Below are positions 54,297-64,000 of a stretch of 64,000 nucleotides of DNA, piece after piece. The notes beneath the pieces are model-generated. The model did no database searches. It was not told the DNA's origin and saw only the letters and a program-made list of their open reading frames with translations. Position 1 is the stretch's first letter. Each line of letters opens with the position of its first letter. The stretch is taken from assembly GCA_964036045.1 (NCBI GenBank), contig OZ038388.1, positions 36,162,497 through 36,226,496 of the forward strand, given 5' to 3'. The position numbers were made by a program, and so were the translations under genes. This DNA is from Eutreptiella sp. 'Long Island Sound 2002' (lineage: Eukaryota > Euglenozoa > Euglenophyceae > Eutreptiales > Eutreptiaceae).

Positions 54297-55944
54297 GGAA
54301 GCCATCCTATCATATTCTGCTCAATCCACTGTTCATTCTTTCTGTTTATGTCATGATGTGGAGAACTGCGAATGTTTGATAATTTGACGTCAATCAATCA
54401 ACTTTTCTTTGGTCTCCGTTCGGTAGCGTATCGAAAGTCGAAAACCGAAAGCCACGGAGTGTGCTGCCGTGTTCAGAAAAAACCAAACTCAGGCTTAATT
54501 CAGGCAGATTCGGGGTAATCTTGTCTCTGTTGGTCTGTGCATCTTTGGAAGTTGGCTACTCGTGCAGATGGAAGCAAATGTACATAATCAAAACGCTGGC
54601 CAGCGACATTCACCCCTACAGGCACCCCCTGTAGTACTGGCTGCACCAGATGCGACGCCAGGAACTCAGATCTTACCTTCATTTGCTGTGATGCTGAAGC
54701 CAAAGTCCAGATTCGGATCCAGATTCCTCAAATTTGCCTTGAATTCCTCAGGTTTGTCAATCATTCTGCCACTGTTGTACGAAACCCAGACGTCAATTGT
54801 TCAGACAACCTTCAGATAGGAGCTCTAGGGACTTCTCACAGCCACCTCTGAAGTCCGTAAGCTTCGTTGTATTTTTGGCACACGCCAATGTGAGCTCAAT
54901 CTGACCTGAAACTGTCGAAAATGGTGAATCCAAGTGTCTTGTGGGACTTCATCGAAAGATTGGCCTTGTCCAAGTCGATTGACACCACCGCCACTGTAAA
55001 TTCGGTGTCTCTCAGTTATATACTGTCAGTAAAGCGCCTTCAGAGAACCTTCGGCGCGTTACATGCCAAGGATCCAGGGCTATCATGTCCCATCATGATG
55101 CATCATCACATGATCCACATTTTCAATGAATCTGTTGGATGCTCGCGAACCAACGTGCCGGAAAGCACAATTGAGCTGAATAAACGACAATATATATTAA
55201 CTTTAGTCTAAACGAAAGTGTTAGTAGTTTCAGTTCTAGACATTCCGCTGCATTTCACTTTCATCTTAGGGAATTTGTTGATTTTAGGACAATTTAGTTT
55301 GATTTCCTTGTCATCTCCTCTCATTCCTCGAAGATCTGTTTAGATCTAAGTGAACAGAAAGACATCTTTACCTTCCGTGATTCACTTAGGGTCTGTAGAC
55401 TACATTTGTATTTGTTTTCCCTCTCTGTGTTTGTCTCATCCCCTTAATCTCTGCTCAATTTGATGCCCAATCTTGCTGAAAATTGTGATCATCCACCAGA
55501 TGCGCAGAATCTGAAGCACATGCTACACTTTTCAGAACGAGAAAAGCGGGATTAACACGATGTAGAGTTCGGCGAGGACACCGTAGCGTGCCCGCGACAG
55601 CGAAACTGTGCCAGAGCGCTGAGATATCACTCCAATTCTTGATCCCCCCACTTAATCCACCAATAATCTACCTCATTCTCAACCAATGCATGGTTTGGTA
55701 TCGATTCTCGATACGTTTACATGCTTTTTAGCCCTTGACCTAATGTTTTACTGCACGGAGGACTGTTCGTCACTTCTCATTCTGTCTCATTTCAGGTTCA
55801 TCCAGCCTGATTCAGTGCCAACTCAGCCCAAATCAGGTCAGATCAAGCAGATTTCGCCCCATCGAGGCTACATTTCTATTTTTTTCTGGGACTTACCCGC
55901 ACTACGTTCTTCGTTGACGTAGCGACACACCCCAGTGTGTTTTT
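54297..55944 (+). other. Y 3' untranslated region
   Basis: About 1.65 kb, AT-richer than pol. The largest sense frame is 96 codons (54921-55211) with no recognisable motif. No env-like gene is visible. Confidence 0.7.
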
Positions 55945-55954
55945 GGAGGGGGAG
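55945..55954 (+). other. Polypurine tract of Y
   Basis: GGAGGGGGAG directly before the 3' LTR TGTAAG. Confidence 0.85.
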
Positions 55955-56487
55955 TGTAAGTGCGGCTAACCCCCATCTGCTCAGATTTTCACTGATCTAA
56001 CCCAGATTGACTACATTTTGGTCATTTTCTTTGCTTCGGCGGAATCGCCGCCTCGCAGCTCAGTCTCAGGATATTTCCTATATATTTCTGATATGCCGGA
56101 TTTGATTCCGCGGTCCATTCCCCGTAAATCCGCCGCGTTCCGCTATTTTAGCTGGAATTGCCATTTGCCGCTGACGCGCGCTCGCGGGCCAGATCGGCCA
56201 AACATTTTTACATAATTGGATTATTTAAATCTTTTCAGACAGTTTTGGACACTCAGATGTATTTAGAGTAATCCGCATCAATTTTCTTCATAGACTGGGA
56301 TTTTCTGCCGGACCACAATCAGCATGGACCTTGCTTCAGTTGTTGCTGCTCTCGCCTCCGTTGGTGTCCGAGTATCCGGTTCTACCCCCAATAGCAACGT
56401 TCAGGGAGACTCCTCGCGTGCCTGCCCCACTGGTCTTGCCGGCCCCGAGCCCTCCGGCACCATCAACGACCCAGGGCAGCACTTTCA
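55955..56487 (+). repeat. Y 3' LTR (533 bp)
   Basis: Five substitutions relative to the 5' LTR. It repeats the first 164 bp of gag, so a decoy ATG-started frame begins at 56324 and soon leaves the element. Confidence 0.95.
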
Positions 56488-56492
56488 GGGTA
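56488..56492. repeat. Target-site duplication (right) of Y
   Basis: GGGTA, matching 45703-45707. Confidence 0.95.
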
Positions 56493-56539
56493 CCCGCTGC
56501 CATGCGTGGTGTTATCGAGCCCCCCCAAGGGTTTGCTCT
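56493..56539 (+). other. A3 3' untranslated region, downstream part
   Basis: Resumption of A3 after Y; matches the A2 sequence next to its polypurine tract. Confidence 0.8.
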
Positions 56540-56550
56540 AAGGAGGGGGG
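56540..56550 (+). other. Polypurine tract of A3
   Basis: AAGGAGGGGGG directly before the 3' LTR TGAAGCGG, identical to A2. Confidence 0.85.
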
Positions 56551-58493
56551 TGAAGCGGTACCCAGAGCCCCATGACCATGGTGGGGCATACAACCGGTCT
56601 CCGGTCCACTAACCATGTACGGAAGGGAAGACCAGTCTCCGGTCCACTAACCCCATGTACGGAAGATGCCCGTTGACGCCCGTTGTGAGCCCGGCGGGAG
56701 CGTGTTCCGTGCTGTAAAGCCCCGCATCGGCAACCGATGCACCGCCAGCGGAGATTTATATACCGGAATATCAGGAATCAACAGGGTTTTATTTTCATAT
56801 TGTTTTCGTCAATTTTTACGCTTCCGTTCTGATATTCACTGTTTTGACAGCTGGCGGTTAGCTCGCGACTTTAGCGTAACCGCCAGTTTAACTGTTATAT
56901 ACAGATATTTTAGCGCAAATCGTGACGAAGACTCTAAAGTCTTAAGGAATTGCATTGATGCATCCACAATTTTCATATTAAATACTCGCAACCTTAATCC
57001 GAATTTTTCAGGATGTCGAAATCGGATTTTCGACTTCGACATCCCCGCACTTGATTTGACCTCTTTGGAGTGGACCTACGTGCTTCCCTATGCACGAATC
57101 AACTTTCCTTTTATCTTGCCCTCCATTTGTTTTAGAGATATGGGCAAAATAAAGTTGATTCGTGAGGCCACTTGTGAGGGTCATATCTCGTGCCGCTTGC
57201 GAGGATTTACGATAAGGAAACGTGGGATGTATTCACAATACTCCCGACCTAATTTAGGAAGCCTTATATGCCTTGCGTCTCCACACGTGCACGCTAGCGT
57301 AATGGATCGTGGCCAAGAGGGTAGAGTTTGCGTTATAACTCTTTGGCCATGATATTGCGTGCGTTGAGATAACTTTCGAGTGTAGCGCGCAAGTGTTGGT
57401 GTTGCATAGGAACTCTCCTTGAGTTCCTATGAGCGATTGACACAAAGTTATGCCCTTGGAGGGGCATGACATATCGTGGGGGGAGCTACCTTTTTGGGCA
57501 ATATGGAGTATGTGCCTTGTGTTCTGTTGCGTGCCCATTTGGCGGGTCCATCGCTCCAAGCCAAACCCGCCAATGGACCTCATATTGTGCAAACCCCTTC
57601 TCCATACTCCCTACATTCAATTGCAAGCCTAACCTTCGTGGAGGGAGGCTTGTGTGGCGATCCCAAAGTGATGCGTTGGGAGCAAGGTGTGTGTTTTGCA
57701 ATTTTCCATATTTTCATGTGCCCACTTGGGAAGTAGCGCTCGTAACCTTTCAAGGCGCCCCAAGTGGAGCACATATGTGGAATCGAAGGTCATTGGTGTC
57801 AAGTCATTATGTTTAGAAGGATTAGTTGATTGCACGATCCAAGCCGAAGATATTATAATATAATTGTGCACCTTTCAAGGCACTTTTGTGTGTCTTTGTG
57901 CCAATTTTGCCGTTTTTGGCCCGTCATGATGTCAAATGGCGACCGTGTATCTCAACGTTGCGCTCAATTGACCCAAGATGACCCAAGTATGTTCTGAGGG
58001 TACATATTTCGGTGCCCAACATATCTTGAACCCGGCGAATAACTCCTCTTGGGCTTGGCATACCGTGGCCGCCATGTTGGGGATTTGGGACTATCCCAAA
58101 TCATGGGCTCACTTGGCGACCCTGCCATTCCCAATACCGGAGGAGTTGGGCGACGCCCAAAAGATATGTTGGACACATATGACTTGATACCAATCCTATG
58201 GCACAATCCGGTCCAAGTCGGGCATGTGCCTCATTTGCCCCAACCATGAGTGCGCGCATTTTTGGCCATTTTGAGCAATTTCCCACATTTGCTGCCCGCC
58301 GTGCACTATGTTCAGCCCACCCGTGCACGCCAGACGCATGGACCAATGGACCATACATGACATGGGTGTTATGTATATTGGTCCCCATGGTTCACACACC
58401 ACGTGGGCGAAGCGGAGCATCCTTCGTTAAGGCGCTAGCCCAAAGTGAGTGTGGGCAATTTTGCCATTTTGGCATTTGTGGACCCAATTGGGA
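56551..58493 (+). repeat. A3 3' LTR, truncated
   Basis: 1943 bp, colinear with the A3 5' LTR start but retaining the segment deleted there. It ends within ACCCAATTGGGAT, where Z sequence begins; about 1.2 kb of LTR is missing. Confidence 0.85.
56666..57352 (+). other. LTR open frame, A3 3' copy (228 codons)
   Basis: Longest of the LTR frames homologous to 9307-9801 and 31285-31935. No domain recognised. Confidence 0.25.
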
Positions 58494-58508
58494 TCCTCTA
58501 GCGTCTGA

Positions 58509-58943
58509 GTGCTGTATGAGTGCTACCATAAGCAACGCCTATCGTCAAAGCTTAAGGGTGAAGATCCTGGCAAAGGCTCAGGCAAAGATGGAGGCAAAGG
58601 CAAAGGCAACGACTCCGGCAAGGGCAAGTCGAAAGGACGTGGTCAAGGGCAAGACAAGGGTCAAGGTGGACGAGGAGGAGGCGCTAACCGCCAGCCCGAC
58701 AACAAGAACAAGGACAAGAACGGAGGCAACCCCAACCGTAATCCAGGGGGGAACTCCGAGCCCTCTGGAGGGCAGTCTGGTCCTACCACACGCTCACAAA
58801 CGCAGGCCCAGCAAGAACAAGGAGCCAAGCGTGAGCATGAAGGTGGTGATGACGGCAACGCTAAGAAGAGGAGCCGTTTCATGAGGATGGCCCGCAAACT
58901 GCGGAACAAGGTGTTCGAGGTGACCTGTCCCGCGGAGTTCTGA
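58509..58943 (+). pseudogene. gag: Gag C-terminal tail of Z
   Basis: 144 codons of Gly/Lys/Asp/Asn-rich low-complexity sequence (GKGSGKDGGKGKG style), ending in a basic RSRFMRMARKLRNK and TCPAEF, then UGA at 58941. This resembles the RNA-binding tail of Gag. The capsid part is lost by truncation at 58494; the first ATG is probably not the true start. Confidence 0.6.
58941..58943 (+). other. In-frame UGA between gag and pol of Z
   Basis: UGA CGG GGA; the pol frame downstream is in the same register and open. UGA followed by C is a known leaky context in RNA viruses. Confidence 0.55.
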
Positions 58944-61900
58944 CGGGGACGCTCTGGTGGCACCCAAGACCTGGTGTTTTGGGTAGGTATCCGACTAGGG
59001 GGACGCGAATACCTGGGGGTATTGGATACTGGCGCCACAATATCTATAGTGGCCAAGAAAATTTTACCTTGTGGGAGCCTGAAGAACACCATGACCACTG
59101 CCGCTATACGCATGGGAGATGGACATGTGGTGCACAGCTGCGGGGACTGTGAAGTGGAGGTACCTATGGGCTCCCGGACTATCGCCCATCGGTTCTATGT
59201 GATGGACACTGAGGCCTTCGACTTTGTACTGGGGACTGACTTCTTCGTACAGCACTCCCAGATACAATCCCTGACGCTGCAAGCGCCCTACCTCCTCTAC
59301 GTGGACCACGGCAGTGGCAGAGAGTCTGTGCCACTGGAGCAGTCGGAACAACCCTCGAGTTACCTGAGACTATCGAAGGAGGAGCCCTCGAACATGATGG
59401 CGGCCTCCAAAACTGAGGACGATCTACTATTGGGGGAAGTCCTAGACCAAGGTCTGAAGGAGTTGGGTTACTCTCGAGAAGACCTGAGTGTGGATTTGTT
59501 CGCCAGCGACAAGCAGCATGTACTGGACCTTTACTGCAGCAAGGGGAAGAACTGCAGCTACAAATTTTACTGGCCCTCTTTCGGGATGGCCTACGGGAAC
59601 CCCAGGTTCAGTGAACTGGGGAAGGTGCTGACCAAAGTGGCCTTGGAACGTTCCCGTATGGTCCTGTGTTCCCCCGATTGGGGAGCCCATGGGGGCAACG
59701 AATACTGGCGAAACCTCCTGGACAGGCTGACTATCAGCTCTGTCCGGTGACCTGATGAGGCCATCTACGTGCCTCTGGGGCGTAAGACGCCTATTGGGAA
59801 ACCCCGATGGGGGAGTATGCTGAGCGTGGTGGACGGAGGTCTTACCTCCATCCCCTGGGAGGATCTGGACCCAACTCTGGTCCAGGCTATACACCGAGAA
59901 AGCGACGGACTCGCCTTGGGTGACTTGAAGGATCGCCTACGACCTCAAGATGCTGTTGAGACTACACCCGGAGGAGATGAGTACGTCGTGACTGACACCA
60001 ACGCCCCCAACTCTCCCTGTCATGTACGTGTTCCTGATGGAGTCTCTGAGTGTGGACTATCTGAGCTACCTAGCTCTATCCACTCAGAAGACGAAACTGA
60101 GCACGACGCCTTCTTCGTGCAGACCTGTGTGGAGGAAGTGGAGAACGCCGAGTACGTCGCCCCACTGAAACCCCTACTCTCCATGAGGGTGGAAGACCCC
60201 GTGGACGAGGAGCTGGACCCTCGATCCAGGCTCATGGGAGTATGTGGATTCCAAGAGGAAGTTGGTGGCGAAAAAGCTATGCTACGCAAAGCCTACCCGC
60301 AGCTCATGGCCACTGAAGCAAGGACGTATGGGAGACCTATCCAAATTGAAGGAGGACCTCAAACAGAAGATCACCACCTGGCAAAGTGAGGTAGATCTTA
60401 AGCTCATGAAGAGCGTGTGGGGCGCCCATGTGAGGACCCCAGAGGAGGACGACCTCTCGGAGGAATGTGTATGTGAACCCCCTCGAGCGTGCCTATGTTG
60501 CCATCGTCCACCGGAGATGGTTGAACAAGACCTTCTATATGCCTACAAAGGGCTGAAGGACACTACCAAGGGCGAAGAGTCGGTGGAGGACCACCTCCCG
60601 ACGTCTATTACTCAGGGGGCAAGCAACTTACACTCTGACGAGGACATGGAGGACAAGATCAAGGTATTGGACCCGCGGGTACAGAAGCTTATAAGGACCT
60701 ATCTGGAGGTGTTCGGAGAACTACCCCCTCCAGCCTCATGTGACAAGCTGGTACAGATGGACCTCAAGCTGAAACCCGAGTTCGTGGGTCACAAGATCCG
60801 GAGGAGACCCTATCCAGCTCCTAAAGAGCAGGCCAACGAGATCGAGCGACAGATACAAGAATGTATGGACGCTGGCCTAGTCCTGGAGTACAAGGACGGG
60901 GACTACCCCCTACACTGCAGCCCCTGTTTCCTGGTGGCTAAACCTGGGTCTACAGCCAAACGGCTGGTAGTGGACTACGGAGAGCTGAACAAGAAGACGC
61001 TGAACCACTCAGGGTCCATTCCCAATATGGAGTTTACCCTGGAGAACATAGCCTCCTGTCGCTACAAGACCAAAATGGACAAGAGGAGCGGATCCTGGCA
61101 AGTGGACCTGACGCCCAACGCACAGGAACTACTGGCCTTCATCACCCCTCAGGGGAGGGTGTTCAAGTGGAAGGTCATGCCGTTTGGCGTGGCTAACGCA
61201 CCCGCTCTATTCCAAGAGCTGATGAACAAGATCTTGTCCATCCTACGAAGGAGACCTAAGGTGCAGGAGCTCATATCCCGTGGTGCCCAGATGGAGGCTC
61301 ACATCGACGATGTATGCCTCGGGACCAATACCCAGGAGGATCACCTAATCCTCTTGGGTGAGTTCTTTGCGGTCTGCCAGGAGAACCACACTCGACTCAA
61401 GCTGGAGAAGTGTGAGTTCATGCAGGAGACCATGCAGTACCTGGGGTTTGATGTTGGCTATGGGTGGTGGACCCCAGCGGCCTCTAAGGCCAAACCCCTG
61501 ATGGATGCCAAGGTACGACACGAAGACCCCAAGAAAGGACTTCATGATGTACGCAGTTTCATTGGGGCGTGCAACTTCTGTCGCCGCCACATCCAGAACT
61601 TCACCTACACCAGCGCTGTTCTGACAGACTTGATCAAGAAGAGTACTACTTGGCGCTGGGGCCCACAAGAGCAACAAGCGTTTGACGAGCCCAAAGACAA
61701 GGTAGCCAACGCTAAGTGCTTGGGCGTGCCTGGGGCACAAGGGGAGATTATCCTGGTGACCGACGCCAGCAATGTGGGCGGTGGTGGAACGTTGTTCCAA
61801 TGGCAAGCACTAGAGAAGGAGGAGTTCGACTCGGCCATTTCCCAATGGGGGACGGAAGGTCTCAACCGACAGGAAACCCTCAAGCACAGCTACCCTGACG

Positions 61901-63876
61901 ACAAGTGGGTCCTAGTACCTCTGGGCCACTGGAACTGGAAGTGGAGCCAGGCCAGGGGGAACTACTCCACCTATGAGCAGGGATTGCTCGCGGGTATGCT
62001 GGTGCTATCCTCACAAGCACGACTGTTGGGGAGTAACCCTGTGGTCTGGCTGTGCGACCAAGAACCGGTCCGCAGTTTCCAGAAGGGTCCCCCACCTGAG
62101 AAGGCCAAGCTCCGGCGTTGGTGGACCTACCTCAGTCAACTACGGCTGACGGTACACCATATCCAGGGAGTGAAGAACGAGTGTGCCGACTACATCAGCC
62201 GCAACAACTTCGACGCCCTGATTGGTGCCCGGTCTGAAGCGCTGGCTAAGGAGGCGTTCAGCCGTATGGACGTCCACTTGGACCTCAACATGACGATGAT
62301 ACGCCCCCTGGATGGACTCCAACAATCGGAGTACCTGAAGGAGTTTGGGGATATCTACAAGCGCCTGGAGGAATGCCTTGAACCCCTCCTGGTCAACCAA
62401 GACCAGTGGAAGAGGGACAAGAGCTACCTCTGGCACGAGGACCGCATTGTGGTGCCTATTGACCGAGTCCCAGCGCTGCTGAAGTGGACCCATGAGTCCA
62501 GCGGTCATGTGGGTGCTGACCGTACCCTGAGGCTGTTCAAGCAGTGGTTCCACACTACGTGGACTGACGACCAACTGCGGAAAACCCTCCAGCCTATCGT
62601 GGACAAGTGCCCGTGCCGGTCCTGTAAACCAGGGGATATCAGGGGCAGAGGTCTCTACTCGACCCTGCCCATCGCTCACTGTGCTAACAGTGTTCTATAC
62701 GTGGACTACACGGAGATGCCGAAGTTCGGGGGCTATGACTTCGCCCTCGTGGTAACCTGTGGGTTGACCAGGTTTACCAGGGTGTTCCCATGTACCAAGC
62801 ACATTACTGGGGGGGAGACTATCAAGATACTCCTGGAGGAATGGTTTTGTGTCTATGGGGCGCCCAAGGAGATCAACTCCGATGAGGACGTACGAGTACG
62901 CTCAGATACTGGCTGGTACAAGAGGGTCCTGAGATCCCTCAATGTCCAGGTGTCTACGGGGATTCCCTACTCGCACACGAACAACCCCCTATGTGAGCGA
63001 CAGATCCGTGTCCTGAAGGAGAACCTACGGATATGGTGCAAAACTGAACGCACCAGAGACTGGGTGAGACTACTCCCCGTCATATCCTTGATGATGAACT
63101 CCCAAGAGAGTTCAGCTACTGGCTACTCGCCCCATGAGCTATTCCTAGGGCGCCCGGCATGGTTCCTACATGCCCCCTATCCAGAGGACACCCATTCTTC
63201 TGTGGGTGAATGGTTCCAAGAGCAACAAGCGAAGGTGGACAAGGCCAAGGCTATGCTCCAGAGAGTGAGGGAGCGTCAGTGGAACAAGAAGAACAAGCAC
63301 CGAGTACCGGCCACCTACCAAGAGGGGGACTGGGTGCTGGTGCACCACAGTCGACTACCCGCCTGGCCACGCTCTACCAGCGATGACCCATACTTCGGGC
63401 CGTACAAGATTCTATCAGTGGATGGACACCGTATCCCCGTGCGGTGTTCCCCCCGTCTAGGGGGGACCCTGGTGTGCGCTGCTCAACACCTGAACCGCTA
63501 CTATGATCCTGAAGACCTCTGTGGGGAGGAATGGGAGCTGAACGACGAGGAAATCGCCGCTCTGGACCTACAAGGGGCTGCCAGCCCTATGGAAGTTGAA
63601 GGTGAACTCCCCGACATGAACGCCGAGGAGATGGCTAAGGAGGGCTTCTACCTGGTGAAGTCTGTCCTACGCCACCGCTATCGCCAGGTTTGGCGCTTCC
63701 TCACCCTCTGGGAAGGGTTTGGAGTCGAAGAGGCCACCTGGGAGCCCTTCTCTGCATTTGTTCTACCTGAGGGACGCCTAAACTCGGTTCTGGTGGACTA
63801 CTTGTCCCAGAACAACCTTGGTGAGTTGCTGAGGCTCGCTGAGACGCTTGCCTCCAAGACTAAAGCTAGGGACTGA
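58944..63876 (+). pseudogene. pol: Pol of Z: protease, MT-like domain, RT, RNase H, integrase, chromodomain
   Basis: The first frame (58944-59750) has protease VLDTGAT (59019-59039) with FVLGTDFF, then an MT-like domain at about 59487-59723 (VDLFAS, GNPRF in place of NPPF, CSPDW). UGA at 59748 ends it; the same frame reopens (59751-60389). A 1-nt shift near 60240 passes to the frame of 60244-63876. There: RT with HIDD at 61300-61311 (usually YxDD or FxDD), RNase H VTDAS, integrase zinc finger (HESSGHVG, CPCRSC), core YVDYTEM, NSDEDV and CERQIR (D and E 37 residues apart), and a chromodomain-like end (LTLWEGFGVEEATWEP, about 63646-63765). Stop at 63874. Confidence 0.8.
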
Positions 63877-64000
63877 ACCTTACCCTTGCCTGCCTAAGCG
63901 TATGTGTGAGTGTGCTAGTCCTAAGGTCCTGAGAGCAAGCCGCAGAAGTGGTGTCCTAATTATACCCAAGTCTGCACGCTTGCGAAAACTGGAGAGTTGG
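63877..64000 (+). other. Start of Z 3' untranslated region
   Basis: 124 nt after the pol stop to the window edge; nothing further recognised. Confidence 0.5.

Larger units (their letters stand above)
45708..56487 (+). mobile_element. Complete young Ty3/gypsy chromovirus-type element Y
   Basis: 10,780 bp with 533-bp LTRs (45708-46240 and 55955-56487) starting TGTAAG and ending TTTCA, with five substitutions between them. It has a GGGTA duplication, a primer-binding site, gag, pol, a long 3' UTR and a polypurine tract. It is inserted in the A3 3' UTR, so it is younger than A3. Three in-frame stops (48795, 49110, 50154) are the only lesions of the polyprotein frame that I see. Confidence 0.95.
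31134..58493 (+). mobile_element. Family A copy A3, carrying two secondary insertions and truncated at its 3' end
   Basis: Plus-strand Ty3/gypsy element: 5' LTR 31134-34011, leader, gag remnant 34396-37137, pol 37138-44283 (interrupted at 41727-43535), 3' UTR 44284-45702 plus 56493-56539 (interrupted by Y), polypurine tract 56540-56550, and 3' LTR from 56551. The 3' LTR stops at about 58493, where Z begins, so no target duplication can be read. Confidence 0.85.
58494..64000 (+). mobile_element. 5'-truncated Ty3/gypsy element Z of a third lineage
   Basis: Begins abruptly in the gag tail at the end of the A3 LTR, and continues through protease, MT-like domain, RT, RNase H, integrase and chromodomain to the window edge. 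Both LTRs are outside or missing. Its RT and integrase are distinctly diverged from A and Y. Confidence 0.85.

Noticed and set aside
56324-56575. A second gag gene starting MDLASVVAAL
   Set aside because: It is the gag start contained in the Y 3' LTR; the frame leaves the element at 56487 and ends in A3 sequence.

Overview
The window is almost entirely transposable-element DNA from a eukaryotic nuclear genome. There is no operon structure, no recognisable host gene, and no rRNA, tRNA or CRISPR. Standard-code polyproteins, GC-rich coding regions and several lineages of chromodomain-carrying Ty3/gypsy LTR retrotransposons fit a protist or alga (perhaps a green alga), but the species cannot be fixed from sequence alone. 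I call the LTR families A, Y and Z.

Layout. Family A is large (about 17.4 kb without later insertions, LTRs about 3.15 kb starting TGAAGCGG and ending CA). A4 (minus strand) has its 5' LTR at 25219-30517 and its gag start at 24527-24982. It was split by A2, and the rest of its gag and the start of pol lie at 1-4458. A2 (minus strand, 4459-24526) is a complete element with 4-bp CTCC target duplications: 5' LTR 21381-24526, gag 16680-21046, pol 11702-16636, 3' UTR and polypurine tract, and 3' LTR 4459-10231. A3 (plus strand) starts at 31134, head to head with A4 across 616 bp of non-element DNA. It has a decayed gag, a mostly open pol, and a 3' UTR interrupted by element Y just before its polypurine tract; its 3' LTR (56551-58493) is cut off by Z. 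Y (45708-56487) is a young 10.8-kb element with 533-bp LTRs about 99% identical, a 5-bp GGGTA duplication, and all catalytic domains in place apart from three in-frame stops and an altered protease motif. Z (58494 to the edge) is a 5'-truncated element of a third lineage with a chromodomain and one frameshift.

Two further insertions, 5181-7725 (in the A2 3' LTR) and 41727-43535 (in A3 pol), are extremely T-poor on the plus strand. Each starts with what looks like the tail of a reading frame and is flanked by long direct copies of the target (79 bp and 360 bp). They look like 5'-truncated non-LTR retrotransposons or a related target-primed class.

Shared biology. All three LTR families place Pol in the same frame as Gag behind a single stop codon (UAG CGG, UAG GGG, UGA CGG), which suggests stop-codon readthrough as the Gag:Pol control. 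All three also carry, between protease and reverse transcriptase, a domain resembling the Dam-type adenine methyltransferase (MT) domain of DIRS elements. Its NPPF motif is intact in Y and degraded in A and Z. A and Y Gags also share an RRM-like segment between capsid and nucleocapsid. In Y the gag start codon lies inside the 5' LTR and the primer-binding site is itself Gag-coding. These combined features are the strongest candidates for something undescribed here.
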